A stretch of 12,286 nt of DNA from JBBPYA01 sp038200385 (GTDB lineage Bacteria > Actinomycetota > Actinomycetes > Mycobacteriales > Geodermatophilaceae): contig JBBPYA010000013.1 of the NCBI GenBank assembly GCA_038200385.1, positions 1 through 12,286 of the forward strand, written 5' to 3'. Under the pieces are notes generated by a model, which saw only the letters and a program-made list of their open reading frames with translations, had not been told where the DNA came from and did not search any database. Shown one piece after another: positions 5,909 through 12,286 of this stretch. Numbering within the stretch: the stretch's first letter is position 1; each line of letters starts with the position of its first letter. The translations under genes and the position numbers were made by a program.

Positions 5909-7408
5909 ATGACACTGACGCTGCCGGCGTACGACGCCGTGCTGGCCCGCTACGAGCCGGTCATCGGGCTGGAGACCCACGTCGAGCTGGGTACCCGATC
6001 GAAGATGTTCTGCGGCTGCTCGACGCAGTTCGGCGGGGAGCCGAACACCCAGGTCTGTCCGGTCTGCCTCGGCCTGCCCGGGTCGCTGCCGGTCGCGAAC
6101 GCCGGCGCCATCGAGGCCACCATCCGGATCGGGCTCGCGCTGAACTGCTCGATCGCCTCGTGGTGCCGTTTCGCCCGGAAGAACTACTTCTACCCCGACA
6201 TGCCCACGAACTTCCAGATCAGCCAGTACGACGAGCCGCTGTGCAGCGACGGTTGGGTCGACGTCCGGCTCGGGACCGACACTTACCGGATCGGCATCGA
6301 GCGGGTGCACCTGGAGGAGGACACCGGCAAGTCGCTGCACGTCGGCGGCGCCACCGGCCGGATCCACGGTGCCACGCACTCCCTTGTGGACTACAACCGA
6401 GCGGGCATCCCGCTCGTGGAGATCGTCACCAAGCCGATCCCCGGCACGGGGGCGGTGGCGCCGGAGGTGGCTCGCGCCTACGTCACCGAGTTGCGCGACA
6501 TCCTGCGGGCGCTCGACGTCTCCGACGTACGAATGGAGCAGGGCAGCATGCGCTGCGACGTGAACACGTCACTGTCCCCGGTGGACAGCGGGGTGTGGGG
6601 AACCCGCACCGAGACCAAGAACGTCAACTCGCTGCGTTCGGTGGAGCGGGCCGTCCGCTCGGAGATGATCCGGCAGGCCGCGGTCCTCGACGGCGGGGAC
6701 CGGATCATTCAGGAGACGCGGCACTTCCACGAGAACGACGGCCACACCACGCCGGGGCGGTCCAAGGAGGAGGCCACCGACTACCGGTACTTCCCAGAGC
6801 CCGACCTGGTGCCCCTGGCGCCGGACGCGCACTGGGTGGAGCAGCTGCGCGCGACGCTGCCCGAACTGCCCTCGGCGGTCCGGCACCGGTTGCAGCAGGA
6901 GTGGGGCTGGTCGGACCAGGACATGTCCGCGGCGGCGAACGCCGGGGCGGTCGAGCTGATCGGGCGGACGATCGCGGCGGGGGCGACGCCGGAGGACGCC
7001 CGCAAGTGGTGGCTCGGAGAGTTGTCCCGGCGCGCCAACGCCTCCGGTGAGGATCTGACCGACCTCGCCGTCACCCCGGAGCAGGTCGCCGCCCTGGCAG
7101 GGCTGGTCGCGGCGGGCAGCATCAACGACAAGTTGGCGCGGGCGGCGCTGTCCGGCGTCCTGGCCGGTGAGGGCGACCCGGGGCAGGTCGTCGCCGACCG
7201 CGGACTGGCCGTGGTCAGCGACGAGGGTGCCCTCGGATCTGCCGTGGATGCAGCGATCGCCGCCGATCCGGAGGTCGCGGCCAAGATCAGGGCCGGGAAG
7301 GTTGCCGCCGCCGGCGCGCTGGTCGGTGCGGTGATGAAGGCCACCCGGGGCCAGGCCGACGCGCAGGTGGTCCGGTCCCTGATCCTGCAGCGGCTCGGCC
7401 AGTCCTGA
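5909..7408 (+). CDS. gatB: Aspartyl/glutamyl-tRNA amidotransferase subunit B
   Basis: GatB is the kinase/transamidase subunit of GatCAB. It activates the misacylated Glu or Asp on tRNA with ATP and transfers ammonia from GatA. The 499-residue protein has the N-terminal VIGLETHVEL signature and zinc-binding cysteines Cys35, Cys37, Cys50 and Cys53 (FCGCS and VCPVC). It also has YFYPDMPTNFQISQYDEP, the family signature DYNRAGIPLVEIVTKP near residue 160, and ETRHFHENDGHT followed by RSKEEATDYRYFPEPDL. The C-terminal part (about 350-499) is the helical YqeY-like tRNA-binding tail. The ATG has GAGGCG at 5898-5903. Length and motifs are complete. It is the last gene of the operon and faces the next gene tail to tail. 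Confidence 0.98.
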   Translation: MTLTLPAYDAVLARYEPVIGLETHVELGTRSKMFCGCSTQFGGEPNTQVCPVCLGLPGSLPVANAGAIEATIRIGLALNCSIASWCRFARKNYFYPDMPTNFQISQYDEPLCSDGWVDVRLGTDTYRIGIERVHLEEDTGKSLHVGGATGRIHGATHSLVDYNRAGIPLVEIVTKPIPGTGAVAPEVARAYVTELRDILRALDVSDVRMEQGSMRCDVNTSLSPVDSGVWGTRTETKNVNSLRSVERAVRSEMIRQAAVLDGGDRIIQETRHFHENDGHTTPGRSKEEATDYRYFPEPDLVPLAPDAHWVEQLRATLPELPSAVRHRLQQEWGWSDQDMSAAANAGAVELIGRTIAAGATPEDARKWWLGELSRRANASGEDLTDLAVTPEQVAALAGLVAAGSINDKLARAALSGVLAGEGDPGQVVADRGLAVVSDEGALGSAVDAAIAADPEVAAKIRAGKVAAAGALVGAVMKATRGQADAQVVRSLILQRLGQS

Positions 7409-7423
7409 CGTCCTCCGGCGGGT

Positions 7424-8581
7424 TCAGCTGACGCTGCCGCCGGCGTCGCTGGGAGGGGGCACCCGCAGTACCCGGTCGTCGGTGGGGGCGGGCGTTGGGT
7501 TGCCGTCCAGGTTCGACGTGGTGATCCACAGCGCGCCGGTCCGGTCCGCGACGACCGTGCGCAACCGCCCGTAGACGTTGACCAGGAAGTCCTCGGGGGA
7601 GCCGACCGCCGCGCCGTTGCCGTCCAGCAGCGTGATCAGGATCCGCTTGCCGTCCACGGCCCCGAGGAAGGCCAGCCGGTTGAGGATGGCGCAGCCGCCC
7701 AGTCCGGCGTCGGGGTACGTCGCTGCGGGGGGGACGGCATCCGGACGGTTCGGCCAGCCGTAGTCCGCCCCGGGCACGAGCAGGTTCAGCTCGTCCCCGC
7801 CGGGCTGGCGGGTCTCGGTGACGTAGAGCCGGTCCGCCCCGTCGAAGCACAGCCCGGTGACATCGCTGTGGCCGCGGCTCAGGACCGGTGAGTTCGGTGG
7901 CCCCGAGTCCGGCGCCGGCTTGCCGAAGATGTCGAAGCGCAGCACCTTGCCGGCCAGGCTGGCCGGATCCGCCGCGAGCCTGGGCCGCCCGGTGTCCCCG
8001 GTCCCGACGTAGAGCAGCTGGTCCGGGCCGAACGCGATCCGGCCGCCGTTGCCGGTCCGCCCCTTCGGGATGCCGGTGACGATGGCCTGCGGGACGCCGC
8101 CGAGGGTGAAGCGCAGCAGCCGGTTGTCCGTGCGGCTCGTCGCGTACGCGTAGACGAGCCCGTCCTCGGTGAACGTCGGCGACAGCGCCAACCCCAGCAG
8201 GCCGCCGTCGCCGGTGGCGTCCAGCCCCTTGATCGTCATGAGCTCCCCCGGCGGCGAGCGGTCCGGGAACACCTGCAGGATGCGGCCGGTCCGCCGCTCG
8301 CCCACGATCGCCGAGCCGTCCGGGAGCAGGGCCAGACCCCACGGCGTGTCCAGCCCGGACGCCACGACGTTCGGGTCCTCGGCCCCCGGCTGGGCCGGCG
8401 GGGAGGGACTGTTCGGGTCCGGCCGCGGCAGCGCCGGGTCCGACGGCGGGGCGTCCACCGCGGGGGGCTGGCCCTGCACCTGTGGCTGCCAGGGGCCGGC
8501 CGCGACGTACTCCGGGCTCGCGCAGCCGGCGACGACGAGCAGCGCGAGGACGGTGGCAGCAACCCGTCCCCGACCTGCCAT
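7424..8581 (-). CDS. lppZ: LppZ-like lipoprotein, sugar-dehydrogenase beta-propeller family
   Basis: This is a 385-residue predicted exported lipoprotein. A short basic N-terminus and hydrophobic helix end in the lipobox VAGC, with lipidated Cys20. A Pro-rich linker (about 31-70) leads to a beta-propeller of the glucose/sorbosone dehydrogenase (PQQ sugar dehydrogenase) type. Recognisable blocks are DTPWGLALLPDG, GDGGLLGLALSPTF, GGRIAFGPD, YVGTGDTG, SLAGKVLRFD and GGDELNLLVPGADYGWPN. The catalytic-His position of the family's HNGG motif reads TGNGG (residues 176-180), so His is absent and enzymatic activity is doubtful. Start: ATG with AGGGAGG at 8596-8590, 8 bases upstream. Cys245 and Cys297 might form a disulfide. 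Length, lipobox and position beside gatB match what I recall of M. tuberculosis LppZ; that orthology is inferred. Confidence 0.88.
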   Translation of the reverse strand: MAGRGRVAATVLALLVVAGCASPEYVAAGPWQPQVQGQPPAVDAPPSDPALPRPDPNSPSPPAQPGAEDPNVVASGLDTPWGLALLPDGSAIVGERRTGRILQVFPDRSPPGELMTIKGLDATGDGGLLGLALSPTFTEDGLVYAYATSRTDNRLLRFTLGGVPQAIVTGIPKGRTGNGGRIAFGPDQLLYVGTGDTGRPRLAADPASLAGKVLRFDIFGKPAPDSGPPNSPVLSRGHSDVTGLCFDGADRLYVTETRQPGGDELNLLVPGADYGWPNRPDAVPPAATYPDAGLGGCAILNRLAFLGAVDGKRILITLLDGNGAAVGSPEDFLVNVYGRLRTVVADRTGALWITTSNLDGNPTPAPTDDRVLRVPPPSDAGGSVS

Positions 8582-8614
8582 GTCCCTGGCCTCCCTTTCT
8601 GCGCTGTCCGCGCC

Positions 8615-8620
8615 AGGGTA
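8615..8620 (-). promoter_or_regulatory. Candidate -10 element for the LppZ-like gene
   Basis: On the minus strand this reads TACCCT, fitting TANNNT, 33 bases upstream of the start codon. The predicted leader is about 27 bases and contains the AGGGAGG ribosome binding site. No convincing -35 is seen. Confidence 0.35.
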
Positions 8621-8677
8621 CGTCGGCGCGGGACGCCTCCGGGCCGGACCAGCGCAGCCGACCACCGGGGCGCCCCC

Positions 8678-8683
8678 TACAGT
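8678..8683 (+). promoter_or_regulatory. Candidate -10 element, possibly leaderless, for the hydroxyacid dehydrogenase
   Basis: TACAGT fits TANNNT and ends 7 bases before the ATG at 8691, so transcription would begin at or next to the A of the start codon. A GGAG lies only 2 bases before the ATG, too close for normal ribosome binding-site spacing, which is consistent with a leaderless mRNA. Confidence 0.4.
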
Positions 8684-8690
8684 CGGAGCA

Positions 8691-9611
8691 ATGAGTTCCG
8701 AGGTCGTCGTCGTCGTACCCATGGACCGGGGCCGCGAACTGCTGGCGGAACTGCCCGAGCACGTCCGGGTCGAGGTCTGGGACGGCAAGGGCGAGCTGCC
8801 GGACCGGGTCAGGGACACCCAGTTCTGGGTTCCGCCGTTCCTCAGCGGCCCGGAGCTGGCCGCGGCGTACGCCGACCTGAAGCAGCTGCGGGTCGTCCAG
8901 CTGCTGACCGCCGGAGCGGAGAACTTCCTGCCCGGCCTGCCGGGCGGTGTCGTGCTGTGCAACGCCCGGGGCGCGCACACCGGGCCGACAGCGGAGTGGG
9001 TCGTGGCCGCCCTGCTGGCGTCGTACCGGATGTTCCCGCGCTTCCTGGTCGCCCAGGCCGAGGGGCGGTGGGACTTCGCCGTCAACGAGGAGCTCGGCGG
9101 ACACCGGATCCTCGTCGTCGGTGCCGGCGACATCGCCGAGCGGGTGCGCCGGATGCTGGCCGGCTTCGACGTCGAGGTGTCGGTGGTCGGCCGGACCGCG
9201 CGCGACGGCGTACACGGGACCGATGAGCTGCCCGATCTGCTGCCGGACGCCGACGCGGTCGTCCTGCTCGTGCCGCTCACCGACGAGACGCGGGGGATGG
9301 TGGACGCGCAGTTCCTGGCGCGGATGGCCGACGGTGCCCTGCTGGTCAACGCCGCCCGCGGCCCGGTGGTCGTCACCGACGCGCTGGTCGCCGAGCTGGC
9401 CTCGCAGCGGCTCCGCGCGGCCCTGGACGTCACCGACCCCGAGCCCGTGCCCGAGGGGCATCCACTGTGGACGGTGCCGGGCCTGCTGCTGACACCGCAC
9501 GTGGCCGGCAGCGTCCCGGGTGCCACCGGCCGCGCGTTTGGGGTGGTCCGAGACCAGCTGCACCGGTTCCTGGACGGCAAGCCCCTGCAGAACGTGGTCC
9601 GGGACTACTGA
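8691..9611 (+). CDS. D-isomer-specific 2-hydroxyacid dehydrogenase family protein
   Basis: This 306-residue enzyme is predicted to interconvert a 2-hydroxy acid and a 2-keto acid using NAD(P)H in the cytosol. The catalytic residues of the family are present: Arg223 in NAARGPVV, Glu251 in DVTDPEP and His270 in LLTPHVAG. The cofactor fingerprint is VGAGDIAERV (residues 143-152), with Ala in place of the third Gly of GxGxxG. The substrate is not predictable; the N-terminal domain has PPFLSGPELAAAYADLKQLRVVQLLTAGAE split over residues 48-77. The frame is open far upstream, but protein resemblance begins at the ATG at 8691. It is divergent from the LppZ-like gene (109 bases between starts), and its stop is 4 bases before the next start, so the two are an operon. 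Confidence 0.92.
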   Translation: MSSEVVVVVPMDRGRELLAELPEHVRVEVWDGKGELPDRVRDTQFWVPPFLSGPELAAAYADLKQLRVVQLLTAGAENFLPGLPGGVVLCNARGAHTGPTAEWVVAALLASYRMFPRFLVAQAEGRWDFAVNEELGGHRILVVGAGDIAERVRRMLAGFDVEVSVVGRTARDGVHGTDELPDLLPDADAVVLLVPLTDETRGMVDAQFLARMADGALLVNAARGPVVVTDALVAELASQRLRAALDVTDPEPVPEGHPLWTVPGLLLTPHVAGSVPGATGRAFGVVRDQLHRFLDGKPLQNVVRDY

Positions 9612-9615
9612 GCGG

Positions 9616-10761
9616 ATGAGCCGGCCGTACGACGTCCCGCTGTCCGAGCTGCGCCGGCGCCGCAGCGTCAAGTGGCAGCAATTTCCCCCGGACGTGCTGC
9701 CGATGCATGTGGCCGAGACCGACTTCCTGCTCGCGGACCCGATCCGGGCCGCTGTGGCCGATCTCCTCGAGCGGGGCGACACCGGTTACGCCTTCGCCCT
9801 GGAACTGCCCGTGGCGTACGCCGAATTTGCGGCCAACCGGTACGGGCAGGTCGTCGACCCGGGCTCGGCCCTGCTCGTCGGGGACGTGATGGAGGGGGTC
9901 TACGTCGCGTTGGGGGGGCTCACCGATCCCGGGGCCGGCGTGGTGATCTGCCCGCCGGTCTACCACCCGTTCTTCGACGTGATCCCGCGGGCGGGACGGC
10001 GTACCGTCCACGCGCCGCTGGCCCGGGATCCGGACACCGGGCGTTACGAGTTCGACCTGGCCGCGCTGGAGGCGGCGTTCGCCGCCGGTGCCGCGGCGTT
10101 CCTGCTGTGCAACCCGCACAACCCGGTGGGGCGGGTCTGGACGCCGACCGAACTCGGGGCGGTCGCCGAACTGGCCGACCGGTACGGCGTGCTCGTCCTC
10201 GCCGACGAGATCCACGGCCCGTTGACCTTCGCAGGGCACCCGCACACACCGTTCGCTTCGGTGGACAGCGACAGCGCGCGGCGGGCGGTGAGCTTCGTGT
10301 CCGCGTCCAAGGCGTGGAACCTGCCGGGGCTCAAGTGCGCGCTGGCGCTCGCCCCGGATCCCGCGGCCCGGGACCGCTTCGGCCCTGCGCCCAACCACGT
10401 CTCGATCGCCGCGAGCATTCTCGGCGTCGCGGCCAGCGTCGCAGCGTTCCGGGACGGCGGCCCCTGGCTGGACGGCGCGCTGGCCCGGTTCGCCGCCAAC
10501 AGGGACCTGCTCAACGAGCTGATGGCACAGCGGCTGCCCGGGATCGGGTGGGCCCGGCCCGAGGGGACCTACCTGGCCTGGCTCGAGTGCGCGGGGCTCG
10601 GTGCGGATCCGGCGGCAGAGTTCCTGGCGACCGGACGGGTCGCGCTGGACAGCGGATTGCGGTTCGGCATGGAGGGCGCGGGCTTCGCCCGGCTCAACCT
10701 CGGCACGTCCGCCGCGCTGGTCACCGAGGCCGTCGACCGGATGGCCCTCGCCCTGCGCTGA
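9616..10761 (+). CDS. MalY/PatB-type PLP-dependent aminotransferase or cystathionine beta-lyase
   Basis: This 381-residue fold-type I PLP enzyme has VLPMHVAETDF near the N-terminus (the place of the LPMWVADMDF motif), Tyr116 in PPVYHPFF, and NPHNPVGRVWT (166-176) binding the cofactor ring side. Asp197 in ADEIH pairs with the pyridine N, and Lys232 in SASKAWNLPGLK forms the Schiff base. PEGTYLAWLE and GAGFARLNLGTSAA complete the pattern. MalY/PatB relatives cleave C-S bonds of cystathionine or cysteine conjugates, and some act as aminotransferases; the sequence does not decide. The frame is open upstream inside the previous gene, but similarity begins at MSRPYDVPLSEL. No strong ribosome binding site is seen, so coupling to the upstream gene is likely. 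Confidence 0.9.
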   Translation: MSRPYDVPLSELRRRRSVKWQQFPPDVLPMHVAETDFLLADPIRAAVADLLERGDTGYAFALELPVAYAEFAANRYGQVVDPGSALLVGDVMEGVYVALGGLTDPGAGVVICPPVYHPFFDVIPRAGRRTVHAPLARDPDTGRYEFDLAALEAAFAAGAAAFLLCNPHNPVGRVWTPTELGAVAELADRYGVLVLADEIHGPLTFAGHPHTPFASVDSDSARRAVSFVSASKAWNLPGLKCALALAPDPAARDRFGPAPNHVSIAASILGVAASVAAFRDGGPWLDGALARFAANRDLLNELMAQRLPGIGWARPEGTYLAWLECAGLGADPAAEFLATGRVALDSGLRFGMEGAGFARLNLGTSAALVTEAVDRMALALR

Positions 10762-10804
10762 GCGATCGGACGCCGCACGGTCGGAAACTGTCGGACGTCG
10801 TTCG

Positions 10805-10810
10805 TACGGT
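10805..10810 (+). promoter_or_regulatory. Weak candidate -10 element for the VOC gene
   Basis: TACGGT fits TANNNT and lies 53 bases before the VOC start. GGAAAC at 10783-10788, 16 bases upstream, resembles an ECF-sigma -35 more than a housekeeping one, but the -10 does not match an ECF pattern. A short CGTAC/GTACG inverted repeat (10803-10807 and 10817-10821) overlaps it. Read-through from the upstream operon is the alternative. Confidence 0.2.
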
Positions 10811-10862
10811 GTCGGCGTACGCCGGACGATCCCCGGCCGGCACCGAGCGAGGAGATGCACCG

Positions 10863-11261
10863 ATGCCCGAATCCATGCTGGATGCCGTCGGAGTCGTGGT
10901 CAGTGACATGGTGGCCAGCGTCGCCTTTTACCGCCGGGTGGGGGTGCCCTTCCCCGCGGACATCGAGATGGACGACCACCTCGAGTGCGCGCTCGGCTCC
11001 GGGATGCGGTTGATGCTGGACACCGAGGAATTGATGCGTCAGCTGCATCCGGGCTTCACCGGCGCGGTCGGGGAGCGCACCGCGTTCGCCGCCCGGCTGG
11101 ACACCCCGGCCGGCGTCGACGAGCTGTACGCCGAGCTCGCCGCGGACGGGTACGGCGTCACCGAACCGTTCGACGCCTTCTGGGGGCAGCGCTACGCCAC
11201 CGTGCACGACCCGGACGGGATGCACGTGGACCTGTATGCGCCGCTGGAGTCCTCCGGCTGA
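10863..11261 (+). CDS. VOC (glyoxalase/bleomycin-resistance/dioxygenase fold) family protein
   Basis: This 132-residue protein is a single vicinal-oxygen-chelate domain with two beta-alpha-beta-beta-beta modules. The first is DAVGVVVSDMVASVAFYRRV (residues 7-26), and the second starts near TAFAARLDTPAGVDELYAEL. It ends with WGQRYATVHDPDGMHVDLYA, the usual C-terminal VOC signature. The start is supported by AGGAG at 10850-10854, 8 bases before the ATG. Members act as lyases, dioxygenases or drug- and metal-binding proteins, usually as dimers; the substrate cannot be told from this sequence. It lies 101 bases after the PLP enzyme on the same strand and converges with the next gene. Confidence 0.9.
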   Translation: MPESMLDAVGVVVSDMVASVAFYRRVGVPFPADIEMDDHLECALGSGMRLMLDTEELMRQLHPGFTGAVGERTAFAARLDTPAGVDELYAELAADGYGVTEPFDAFWGQRYATVHDPDGMHVDLYAPLESSG

Positions 11262-11314
11262 GCTGGCTGCGGGTACCGGGTGGCTGTCCGCCGTGCGGGG
11301 GACCGGCTGCCGTG

Positions 11315-11725
11315 TCAGGCCGACCGGTCCACCGGCGGCACTCCCAGCCGCCCGCCGGAGGCCTGGTGCAGCCTGGGCAGGTCACGGGCCCGCAGTGTCG
11401 GCATCCGGAGGGCACCGCCGTCACGGCGGATGAGGAACAGCGGCCCGCCGTCACGAACCTCGACGCCGGCGACGTCGGGCCACGGGACCGTCGTGGTGGC
11501 CAGGGCCGCGTGTACCGCGATGCCGTCCCGGTCGATGTCGACCCCGCTGCGCCACACGTACAGCCCGGCCAGCAGGGGGACGACGAACAGCGCCAGCAGC
11601 CACGGGCTCACGGCCGCCATCGGGATCACGCAGATCGCCAGCACCAGCACGGCGAGCAGCGCGGAGCGCGGCATCCGCAACCGTGCCGGAGCAGGTTGCG
11701 CGGTGAGGTCGGGCACGACAGCCAT
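11315..11725 (-). CDS. CFP-6-like membrane protein with bacterial PH domain
   Basis: This 136-residue protein has two closely spaced hydrophobic helices (about 22-37 and 41-57) followed by a small C-terminal PH-like domain. The domain segment runs from WRSGVDIDRDGIAVHAAL through VPWPDVAGVEV and LRMPTLRARDLPRLHQAS to GGRLGVP. This layout matches the family of the M. tuberculosis CFP-6 antigen as I recall it, which also lies between lppZ and an ilv gene. Function is unknown; such domains sit at the cytosolic membrane face. The start is uncertain. I chose ATG 11725, where a GGGAG lies unusually close. An upstream GTG at 11773 would add 16 residues but has no ribosome binding site. It is divergent from ilvD. 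Confidence 0.82.
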   Translation of the reverse strand: MAVVPDLTAQPAPARLRMPRSALLAVLVLAICVIPMAAVSPWLLALFVVPLLAGLYVWRSGVDIDRDGIAVHAALATTTVPWPDVAGVEVRDGGPLFLIRRDGGALRMPTLRARDLPRLHQASGGRLGVPPVDRSA

Positions 11726-11742
11726 GCTCCCAGAACGCGGCG

Positions 11743-11810
11743 CCTGTGCGGCTGTTCCGGTGGCGCGCTGCACAGGGACAGGGCGCGGACGGCTCGGCGG
11801 CCAGCACAGG
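11743..11810. repeat. Three copies of the 7-mer GCACAGG between the CFP-6-like gene and ilvD
   Basis: GCACAGG occurs at 11770-11776 and 11804-11810 and inverted (CCTGTGC) at 11743-11749, all within the 142-base divergent intergenic region. The first two (11743-11776) form an inverted pair with a 20-base loop. This could be an operator, but 7-mers of this composition can recur by chance. No promoter for the minus-strand gene was recognised here. Confidence 0.35.
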
Positions 11811-11855
11811 CCGGCAGCCTCGGGTCCACAACCTGGGACGCGGCGGCGGCGCGGC

Positions 11856-11861
11856 TAGGCT
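11856..11861 (+). promoter_or_regulatory. Candidate -10 element giving a leaderless ilvD transcript
   Basis: TAGGCT fits TANNNT and ends 6 bases before the GTG start at 11868, the distance expected if transcription starts at the first base of the start codon. There is no Shine-Dalgarno sequence upstream, in keeping with leaderless translation. A weak -35-like CTGGGA lies at 11833-11838, 17 bases upstream. Confidence 0.45.
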
Positions 11862-11867
11862 CCCGAC

Positions 11868-12286
11868 GTGAGCGATCACCGAGCGCGCAAGCCGCGCAGC
11901 CACGAGGTCACCGAGGGATACGAGCGGGCGCCGGCCCGGGCCATGCTGCGCGCCGTAGGCATGACCGACGAGGACTTCGGCAAGCCGCAGATCGGCGTCG
12001 CGTCGTCCTGGAACGAGATCACGCCGTGCAACCTGTCCTTGGACCGGCTGGCCAAGCAGGCCAAGCAGGGCGTGCGTGACGCCGGCGGATTTCCCATGGA
12101 GTTCGGCACCATCTCCGTCTCGGACGGGATCTCGATGGGCCACGAGGGGATGCGCGCCTCGCTGGTCAGCCGGGAGGTGATCGCCGACTCGGTGGAGACG
12201 GTGATGTTCGCCGAGCGGCTGGACGGGTCGGTGCTGCTCGCCGGCTGCGACAAGTCGCTGCCCGGGATGCTGATGGCCGCGGCCCG
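11868..12286 (+). CDS. ilvD: Dihydroxy-acid dehydratase IlvD (3' end outside window)
   Basis: IlvD removes water from 2,3-dihydroxyisovalerate and 2,3-dihydroxy-3-methylvalerate in valine and isoleucine synthesis, using an iron-sulfur cluster and Mg2+. Only the first 139 codons of a protein of usually 560-620 residues are in the window. The visible part is diagnostic: Cys54 in NEITPCN and Cys127 in AGCDKSLPGM are cluster ligands, Asp128-Lys129 belong to the metal site, and SVSDGISMGHEGM (83-95) and SREVIADSVE are typical. I chose GTG 11868 because it gives the expected N-terminal length, precedes HRARKPRSHEVTEGYERAPA, and sits 6 bases after a -10 element. The gene is divergent from the CFP-6-like gene. 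Confidence 0.96.
   Translation, partial: MSDHRARKPRSHEVTEGYERAPARAMLRAVGMTDEDFGKPQIGVASSWNEITPCNLSLDRLAKQAKQGVRDAGGFPMEFGTISVSDGISMGHEGMRASLVSREVIADSVETVMFAERLDGSVLLAGCDKSLPGMLMAAA

Noticed and set aside
7405..7450. Bidirectional terminator between gatB and the LppZ-like gene
   Set aside because: Only a weak GACGC/GCGTC pairing (7430-7447) is seen. It lies inside the LppZ-like coding end and has no T-run.
8582..9580. Upstream extension of the LppZ-like frame on the minus strand
   Set aside because: The frame stays open because of high GC and overlaps the hydroxyacid dehydrogenase. The signal peptide, lipobox and ribosome binding site place the true start at 8581.

Overview
The window is a GC-rich chromosomal segment with strong G/C third-codon preference, GTG starts, ATGA/GTGA gene overlaps and possible leaderless promoters, which points to an Actinomycetota chromosome. 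The order ligA - gatC - gatA - gatB - (convergent) lppZ-like lipoprotein, then a cfp6-like PH-domain gene next to a branched-chain amino-acid gene, resembles what I recall of the Mycobacterium tuberculosis ligA/gatCAB/lppZ/cfp6/ilv neighbourhood. The genus cannot be fixed from the sequence alone.

Left part (1-3308): the 3' nine-tenths of ligA (NAD+-dependent DNA ligase), overlapped by 4 nt by a glycerophosphodiester-phosphodiesterase-fold protein that appears to have lost every catalytic residue. A gene-poor stretch of about 550 bp follows. It carries a 16-bp inverted repeat and four copies of a motif resembling GAAASTGGTCCCGAC.

Middle (3309-7408): the gat operon for the tRNA-dependent amidotransferase GatCAB, which makes Gln-tRNA(Gln) and/or Asn-tRNA(Asn) by transamidation. 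Two features are unusual. First, gatC and gatA are separated by a tandem 39-bp repeat that forms a 52-codon ORF with ATGA overlaps at both ends, the architecture of mycobacterial MIRU elements. Second, two small two-helix membrane proteins sit between gatA and gatB, with a perfect 8-bp hairpin between them.

Right part (7424-12286): a minus-strand lipoprotein of the sugar-dehydrogenase beta-propeller (LppZ-like) family without the usual catalytic His; a plus-strand pair encoding a D-2-hydroxyacid dehydrogenase and a MalY/PatB-type PLP enzyme only 4 nt apart; a VOC/glyoxalase-fold protein; a minus-strand CFP-6-like membrane PH-domain protein; and the first 139 codons of ilvD (dihydroxyacid dehydratase), which probably starts a leaderless mRNA. 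Most genes are housekeeping. The best candidates for something undescribed are the MIRU-like element in gatC-gatA and the ligA-coupled pseudo-GDPD. No tRNA, rRNA, CRISPR array or transposase was seen.
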